A stretch of 18,833 bases of DNA from UBA668 sp049318165 (GTDB lineage Bacteria; Actinomycetota; Acidimicrobiia; Acidimicrobiales; Ilumatobacteraceae): the NCBI GenBank assembly GCA_049318165.1, contig JBMOGW010000039.1, positions 1 to 18,833 of the forward strand. The letters run 5' to 3'. Numbering within the stretch: position 1 is the first letter of the stretch; every line of letters starts with the position of its first letter. A program made the translations under genes and the position numbers. This document shows positions 14,279-18,833 of this stretch, one piece after another. The notes under the pieces are model-generated. The model saw only the letters and a list, made by a program, of their open reading frames with translations, was not told the origin of the DNA and did not search any database.

Positions 14279-16095
14279 GCAACCCCGAGGTCGAGAACTT
14301 CACGCGGAACGTTCGCCGTGCGACCGGTCTCGGCCCCGATGCGGAGGGTTTCGACGCCGATGTGCTCGTCGTGGGTCTCGGCCCAGGCGGTGCCACTGCG
14401 GCGTTGGCGCTGGCGCGCTACGGCGTGCGTGTGCATGCCGTGTCGATGTATCCGTGGGTCGCCAACTCGCCTCGGGCTCACATTCTCAACCAACGCGCCG
14501 CGGAAGTGTTCCGCGACTTGGGTGTCGAGCAGAATGTGCTTCGTTCGGCGACGCCATGGACCGCAATGGGCGACTCGATGTTCGCCACCAGTCTCGCGGG
14601 TGAAGAGTTGTTTCGCTTGCGGGCCTGGGGAACCGGCGACGAGCGGCACGGCGACTACGTGCGACAGAGCCCGTCGCCGATGGTCGACATCCCGCAGCCG
14701 CTGCTCGAGCCGATCCTGGTGGACGCAGCGGGCCGCAACGGCGTGGCGCTGAGCTTCAACACCGAGTTCATCTCGCACGAGCAGGACGAATCCGGTGTCA
14801 ACGTCGAGTTGCGCGACCTCCGCACGCAGCAGAACGTGACACAGCGTTTCCGGTATCTGGTCGCCTTCGATGGCGCCGGGTCGCGGGTGGCCGACGAACT
14901 CGACCTTCCGTTCGTGGGCGAGCTCGCCCGAGCCGGCACGGTGTACGCGCAGTTCAGTGCCGATCTCACGCACTACGTCGCCCATCGGCCCAGCATCCTG
15001 CACTGGATCTTCAACCGTACGGCCGGGGTCGGCGAGATCGGTTTGGGTCTCCTGCGCGCCGTCGAGCCGTGGACGAAGTGGATCGCCGGGTGGGGGTTCG
15101 ACCCGGCCGTCGGACCGGGAGATCTCGGCGACGAAGCAGTGGCCGCCCGTATCCGGGCCTTCATCGGGGACCCCGACATCGAGGTGTCGGTCGACCGTAC
15201 GACCACGTGGTACGTGAACGAGCAGTACGCAACGTCCTACCACTCGGGCCGAGCGTTCTGTGGTGGAGACGCCGTGCACCGACATCCGCCGAGCAACGGG
15301 CTCGGGGCGAACACGTCCATCCAGGATGCGTTCAACCTCGCATGGAAGGTCGCCTTCGCCGTGCGCGGTCACGCCGGGTCGGCATTGCTCGATTCGTACT
15401 CGCAGGAACGGGTGCCGGTCGGTCAGCAGATCGTGACGCGAGCGAATCAGTCGCGACGCGAGTTCGCCGGTCTCCGCGACTGGTTCGACCGCGACGCCGT
15501 CGACCCGGTCGCTGCGGGCCTTGCTCAGTTGCAGGCTCGCACCCCGGAAGGTGCAGCACTGCGAGACCGGATGTACGAGGCCCTTCGCGTGAAGCACTAC
15601 GAGTTCAATGCCCACGGCGTCGAGTCCAACCAGCGGTACACGTCGAACGCTGTCATCGCCGATCCGGGCGTGGAGCCAGAGCAGTGGAGCCGCGATCCGG
15701 AGCTCTACGCCCAGCCGAGCACACGCCCCGGAGCGAAGTTGCCGCACGCGTGGCTGGTGGGGCGCGATGGCATGCGGACCTCCACGCTCGACGTGGTGGG
15801 GAACGGGAAGTTCTCGGTCGTCACCGGATTGGCCGGTGTGGCGTGGGAGCACGCAGCAGCGTCACTGGAACATCCCTGGCTGCGAGTGGTCGTCGTCGGT
15901 GCCGAGGGTGCCGCCGACCCCTATGGCGAATGGTGGGCGCTGCGGGAGATCGACGAGGCCGGTGCGCTGCTCGTTCGTCCCGATGGCTACATCGCATGGC
16001 GGCACGCGGTGGCCGTCGAGGACGTGGTGACCGCACGACAACTGTTGACCGACGCGCTCTCCAGAGTGCTGGGGCGCGAAGGAGTGATGGCATGA
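14275..16095 (+). CDS. FAD-dependent aromatic monooxygenase, TfdB/PheA type
   Basis: This 606-aa group A flavoprotein monooxygenase resembles 2,4-dichlorophenol 6-monooxygenase (TfdB) and phenol 2-monooxygenase. It has the FAD dinucleotide motif VGLGPGG at 33-39, the DG motif (AFDGAGSRV near 200), the GD motif GGDAVHRHPP around Asp332 followed by SNGLGANTSIQDAFNLAWK as in TfdB, and a C-terminal thioredoxin-like domain from about 480 onward. Such enzymes ortho-hydroxylate phenols with NAD(P)H and O2, giving catechols. It is joined by ATGA overlaps to the hydratase before and the second monooxygenase after, so all are likely co-translated. A phenolic or hydroxy-aryl-acid substrate is likely; chlorophenol is not implied. 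Position 15069-17321 also carries a long alternative frame that is only a shadow. Confidence 0.92.
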   Translation: MSNPEVENFTRNVRRATGLGPDAEGFDADVLVVGLGPGGATAALALARYGVRVHAVSMYPWVANSPRAHILNQRAAEVFRDLGVEQNVLRSATPWTAMGDSMFATSLAGEELFRLRAWGTGDERHGDYVRQSPSPMVDIPQPLLEPILVDAAGRNGVALSFNTEFISHEQDESGVNVELRDLRTQQNVTQRFRYLVAFDGAGSRVADELDLPFVGELARAGTVYAQFSADLTHYVAHRPSILHWIFNRTAGVGEIGLGLLRAVEPWTKWIAGWGFDPAVGPGDLGDEAVAARIRAFIGDPDIEVSVDRTTTWYVNEQYATSYHSGRAFCGGDAVHRHPPSNGLGANTSIQDAFNLAWKVAFAVRGHAGSALLDSYSQERVPVGQQIVTRANQSRREFAGLRDWFDRDAVDPVAAGLAQLQARTPEGAALRDRMYEALRVKHYEFNAHGVESNQRYTSNAVIADPGVEPEQWSRDPELYAQPSTRPGAKLPHAWLVGRDGMRTSTLDVVGNGKFSVVTGLAGVAWEHAAASLEHPWLRVVVVGAEGAADPYGEWWALREIDEAGALLVRPDGYIAWRHAVAVEDVVTARQLLTDALSRVLGREGVMA

Positions 16096-17321
16096 ACGAT
16101 CTGGCAGCCGAATCGGAAGCCCTGCCCGTCGTCGTGGTGGGGGCAGGCCCGGTGGGCCTCGTGGCAGCGCTCACCGCGCGGCATCACGGCCTTCCCGTGG
16201 TCGTGCTCGAGGCCGAGTCCGAAGGGCGGCCGCGGGCCGGTAGTCGCGCCGTCTTTCTCTATCGGGAGTCGCTCGATCTGCTGGAGCGAATCGCCCCTGG
16301 CGTGACTGCGCCGCTGATCGAGCAGAGTCGGTCATGGACACAGGTGCGCACCACGTTCCGCTCCAAGGACGTCTACGTGCGGAAGTTTCCGGCTGCCCCG
16401 CCAGGGAAGTTCGGTATCTCCGTTGCCCAGCCGGCGCAGGAGCAGGTGTTGTTGGAGCGGTGTCGGCGCGAAGGCGTGGAGTTCCGCTGGGGCCACCCGG
16501 TCGAGGGAGTGTCCACCGACGGAGACGGGGTCACACTCAAGATCTCCGGGAAGGATCCCGTGCGGGCGCGGTACGTGCTCGCGTCGGATGGTGCGCGCTC
16601 GGCGGTACGCACCGGCCTCGGCATCGAGTTCGAGGGTTCGCGGTCCAACACCGCGTTCATCATCGTGGACCTCGCGGCGAACGAGAACGACCCCAAGTAC
16701 AACGAACGTGCCTTCCACTACCAGCATCCTGCAGTGGGTGGCCGCAACGTGCTCGTCGTGCCGTTCGGTGGCGGCCTCCGTGTGGACCTGCAGTGCTCGC
16801 TCGACGACGACGTCGAGGCATGGCAGACCGATCCCAAACTCAGCGAGTGGGTCAGCGCCGTGGCCGGTCCGGGCTTCGACCTCCCGCCCCTGTGGGTCAC
16901 CACGTACCGCTTCCATCGTTCGGTGGCCACGTCGTACACGGACGAGAACGCCAGAGTGTTGCTGGCCGGTGAAGCCGCGCACCTCTTCCCGCCATTCGGT
17001 GGCGCACGCGGGCTGAACTCGGGCATCCCCGACGCCGTGTTCGCCGTCGATGCCATCGCCGACGCATTGCGCGAACTCGACCCGGTATCGGCACGTGCCC
17101 ACATCGTGGCGGTCGCCGAGGAACGCCGATCGGCGGGTCTCGGGAACAGGGCTGCGGCCTCGGCATCGCTGAAGCAGATGGAAGCGAAGTCGTGGTGGCT
17201 GCGCGCTCGCCTTCGTCTCGCGAGCCTCGCCGCGGTGAAGTCGGATCGCGCCGGTCGCTGGCTCGACCGAATGCCCACGGCTGGGTCCGACATCAAGGTG
17301 TCGGACAGATCGCGCTACTGA
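16092..17321 (+). CDS. FAD-dependent monooxygenase, PHBH/MhpA-like, short form
   Basis: This 409-aa protein is a second group A flavin monooxygenase, distinct from the one before. The N-terminal GxGxxG is VGAGPVGL at 16-23, the DG motif is ASDGARSAVR, and the GD-like motif reads GEAAHLFPPFGGARGLNSG with Glu294 where Asp is usual. It lacks the C-terminal thioredoxin-like domain of TfdB, so its size matches para-hydroxybenzoate hydroxylase-type enzymes, and its motifs recall 3-(3-hydroxyphenyl)propionate hydroxylase. Substrate is unknown; it may hydroxylate an aryl acid or the product of the upstream enzyme. The start overlaps the preceding stop by ATGA and the long upstream extension of the frame is rejected because it runs antisense-like through the first monooxygenase. 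A basic C-terminal tail follows the fold. Confidence 0.9.
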   Translation: MNDLAAESEALPVVVVGAGPVGLVAALTARHHGLPVVVLEAESEGRPRAGSRAVFLYRESLDLLERIAPGVTAPLIEQSRSWTQVRTTFRSKDVYVRKFPAAPPGKFGISVAQPAQEQVLLERCRREGVEFRWGHPVEGVSTDGDGVTLKISGKDPVRARYVLASDGARSAVRTGLGIEFEGSRSNTAFIIVDLAANENDPKYNERAFHYQHPAVGGRNVLVVPFGGGLRVDLQCSLDDDVEAWQTDPKLSEWVSAVAGPGFDLPPLWVTTYRFHRSVATSYTDENARVLLAGEAAHLFPPFGGARGLNSGIPDAVFAVDAIADALRELDPVSARAHIVAVAEERRSAGLGNRAAASASLKQMEAKSWWLRARLRLASLAAVKSDRAGRWLDRMPTAGSDIKVSDRSRY

Positions 17322-17356
17322 ATCGACCGGATGGACATGCGAGAGCGGAGAACAAG

Positions 17357-18130
17357 ATGACCGTACGCGGCAACATGCGAGACCACGGCGTCTACGAGAT
17401 CGTGGTGGATGCCCCACCGGTGAATGCGTTTTCGATCGTGCTGCTGCGCGAGATGACCCGTCTGCTCACCGACCTGCCGGAGACCGCCACGGTCGTGGTC
17501 CTGCGCGCCGAACGCAGCGGCTTCTCGGCCGGCGGCGACATCAAGGAGATGGAACGACTCACCGGCTTCGACGGCATCATCGGTCAGATCCGGGAGGGCC
17601 TCGCGTGTTGCGCGGCCATCGAGCAATGCCCGGTGCCCGTCATCGCCGCCGTGCACGGCTTCTGCTACGGCATCGGTGTGCTGGTGGTGGGGGTCTGCGA
17701 CATCGTGGTCGCCGCCGAGGGCACGCAGTTCGTACTGAACGAGATCGACAACGGGGCGGCGAGTGGCGTGGTCCAGGCGCTCGGGCTGTTGCCGGAGAAG
17801 CGAATGCGGGCGGCGCTCTTCACCGGCGCACCGTTGCTGGCCGAGGAGATGCACGCCTACGGCAGCATCCACAGCGTTCCGCCTGCGGACCGCTTGATGG
17901 AGGAAGTGGATGCACTCGCCCTCACGATCGCAGCGAAAGTGCCGGCGGTGGTTCGCGCGATGAAGGGAGCGATCAACCGTTCCGCAGATCGGGACCTCAT
18001 CCGGAAGTACCGCACCGAGGCGAGCTACACCTACGAACTCCACATGAGCGGGGCCGCCGCTGCGGCGCGTGGCGCGTGGTGGGGGGCGGCACCTGCAGCC
18101 GAATCAACCGAAGGGGAGCCGAACCGATGA
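17357..18130 (+). CDS. Crotonase-fold (enoyl-CoA hydratase/isomerase family) protein
   Basis: This 257-aa protein has the crotonase CoA-binding core: PPVNAFS near 20-26, the first oxyanion-hole segment FSAGGDIKEM at 56-65 and HGFCYGIG at 100-107. In rat enoyl-CoA hydratase two glutamates drive hydration. Here the first position aligns with Leu109 and only the second is kept as Glu129 (LNEIDNG). This suggests isomerase, hydrolase or other crotonase chemistry rather than simple hydration. The start at 17357 is 35 bases after the monooxygenase, with GCGGAG just upstream; the upstream in-frame extension is a shadow. Its stop overlaps the thioesterase start (ATGA). Together with the acyl-CoA dehydrogenase it points to CoA-ester steps. 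The alignment of the glutamates was done by eye. Confidence 0.9.
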   Translation: MTVRGNMRDHGVYEIVVDAPPVNAFSIVLLREMTRLLTDLPETATVVVLRAERSGFSAGGDIKEMERLTGFDGIIGQIREGLACCAAIEQCPVPVIAAVHGFCYGIGVLVVGVCDIVVAAEGTQFVLNEIDNGAASGVVQALGLLPEKRMRAALFTGAPLLAEEMHAYGSIHSVPPADRLMEEVDALALTIAAKVPAVVRAMKGAINRSADRDLIRKYRTEASYTYELHMSGAAAAARGAWWGAAPAAESTEGEPNR

Positions 18131-18573
18131 GCATCGATCGAGAGGAGCCTGCACCGACCGAGGAGTTCCTCGCCCACTGGAACGCCGTGCTCGTGGCTGG
18201 TGAGGACATGGCGCTCACGCTCGGCCTCGAGCCACTGTTCGGCGACCCCTCTGTGGTCGCGGTGAGGATGGCGCTGACGCCGGCGATCCGTCAGCCGGCC
18301 GGCATGTTCTCGGCTGCGTCGCTCTTCGGTCTGGCCGACGTCTCTGGTACCACGCTCGCCCGGTATCACGCGCCTGCCGACTCGTTTCCCCTCGCCGTGC
18401 AGTCGTCGATCTCGTTGGTGTCGAACACGAAGTCGGGCTACGCCACGAGCAGGTCGACGATCGTGAGCGCCGGTCGCCGACTGATCGTGACCACCACCGA
18501 TGTGGTCGACGACTCGGGCAAGTTGCTCACCAAGGTGGACGCCACCTATCTGGTCGCGGCTCCTCGGGCGTAG
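18127..18573 (+). CDS. PaaI-like hotdog-fold thioesterase
   Basis: This 148-aa protein looks like a PaaI/YbgC-class hotdog thioesterase, which hydrolyses acyl- or aryl-CoA esters. The clearest evidence is the PAIRQPAGMFSAASLFGLAD stretch, matching the central helix with its conserved glycine and Asp, and the strand pattern SSISLVSNTKSGYATSRSTIVSAGRRL followed by a C-terminal ATYLV strand. Size is normal for one domain. The ATG overlaps the crotonase stop, so the two are coupled and may act one after the other. It ends the operon; 32 bases later a gene ends on the opposite strand with no hairpin between. It could release a dead-end or overloaded CoA ester, as PaaI does in phenylacetate degradation. 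Confidence 0.8.
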   Translation: MSIDREEPAPTEEFLAHWNAVLVAGEDMALTLGLEPLFGDPSVVAVRMALTPAIRQPAGMFSAASLFGLADVSGTTLARYHAPADSFPLAVQSSISLVSNTKSGYATSRSTIVSAGRRLIVTTTDVVDDSGKLLTKVDATYLVAAPRA

Positions 18574-18605
18574 CGAACTGCTCCGGAAGTGACGTGGTCG
18601 ATGGC

Positions 18606-18833
18606 TCAGACGTCGCCAGGCCGCAGCCATGGGTCGCTGTACTGCTGATCCCGAGCTCGCTTCATCTCTTCGATGCCCGAGTCGCGGATGATGTCGGCGA
18701 AGCGCCGCCCATCCGGTGCGGTAGCGAACCATGAAGCGGCTCGTGTGATCACTTCATGGGGAAGGCCGGTGATGCGCCCAGCAGCCCGTCCACCCGCATC
18801 AGCGATGGCATTGACGGTCGCCTTGTTCATCGC
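18606..18833 (-). CDS. C-terminal fragment, probably a crotonase-fold (enoyl-CoA hydratase-like) protein
   Basis: Only the last 75 residues are in view; the first ATG-like Met at 18830 is probably internal because an alanine codon precedes it in frame and the text reads as mid-protein. The pattern NKATVNAIADAGG, then a helical stretch, FADIIRDSG and a final RARDQQYSDPW, follows the lysine-VN and RD-type tail common in crotonase C-termini, where the last helix reaches into the neighbouring active site. No active site lies in this part, so the call is tentative. It is convergent with the thioesterase gene and separate from its operon. Confidence 0.45.
   Translation of the reverse strand, partial: AMNKATVNAIADAGGRAAGRITGLPHEVITRAASWFATAPDGRRFADIIRDSGIEEMKRARDQQYSDPWLRPGDV

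Noticed and set aside
15069..17321. A 750-residue open frame that includes the second monooxygenase
   Set aside because: The part before 16092 runs in a shifted frame under the TfdB-type gene and is arginine-rich, low-information protein; the true start is the ATG at 16092 that overlaps the previous stop.
1..18833. CRISPR arrays, tRNA/rRNA genes, insertion sequences or attachment sites
   Set aside because: No spaced direct repeats, tRNA-like cloverleafs, transposase motifs or long terminal inverted repeats were seen; the only repeated element is the 14-bp operator.

Overview
The window is high-GC, densely packed, single-organism DNA with no mobile elements, tRNA or rRNA genes and no gene-free stretch over 200 bases. 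The F420-type luciferase-like oxidoreductase, the GTG starts, the ATGA/GTGA overlaps, a KstR2-like TetR regulator and the many CoA-ester enzymes suggest an Actinomycetota chromosome, possibly Acidimicrobiia. That lineage is an inference from style and content, not a phylogenetic result.

The window is a catabolic island for an aromatic or cyclic compound. Region 1 (1-5613) is a divergent pair of operons. Leftward run a single-domain extradiol-dioxygenase-like VOC protein and an HpaB-family flavin monooxygenase, cut by the window edge. Rightward run an LLM oxidoreductase, an SDR and the large subunit of a molybdenum hydroxylase, joined by ATGA overlaps. Region 2 (5614-10494) encodes an aminoglycoside/ecdysteroid-kinase-like phosphotransferase, a fumarylacetoacetate-hydrolase (FAH) family enzyme, and a complete beta-ketoadipate end module: 3-oxoadipate CoA-transferase subunits A and B and 3-oxoadipyl-CoA thiolase. 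Region 3 (10509-12505) is a TetR regulator divergent from an acyl-CoA dehydrogenase. Region 4 (12576-18573) is a long operon: FAH-type isomerase/decarboxylase, HpaH-like hydratase, two different FAD monooxygenases, a crotonase-fold protein and a hotdog thioesterase. A C-terminal fragment of an oppositely oriented, probably crotonase-like gene closes the window.

The strongest unifying signal is regulatory. Five 14-bp sites fit the pattern AnCAAGnnCTTGnT with at most one mismatch, at 1485, 1507, 5618, 11194 and 12505. They lie at the divergent region-1 promoters, before the phosphotransferase, in the tetR/acyl-CoA dehydrogenase gap and before the HpaG/HpaH-like operon. This is the pattern recalled for KstR2, the mycobacterial regulator of late steroid-ring catabolism, and the TetR protein encoded here has a KstR2-like recognition helix. 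The simplest reading is one self-controlled regulon in which a CoA-thioester intermediate derepresses all four operons.

Biochemically the island combines ring hydroxylation (HpaB-type, TfdB-type and PHBH-type monooxygenases), probable extradiol cleavage (VOC), meta-cleavage lower steps (FAH proteins, hydratase), CoA-ester processing (acyl-CoA dehydrogenase, crotonase, thioesterase) and beta-ketoadipate end steps. No intradiol dioxygenase, acyl-CoA ligase, aldolase or semialdehyde dehydrogenase is visible, so the substrate cannot be read from this window alone.
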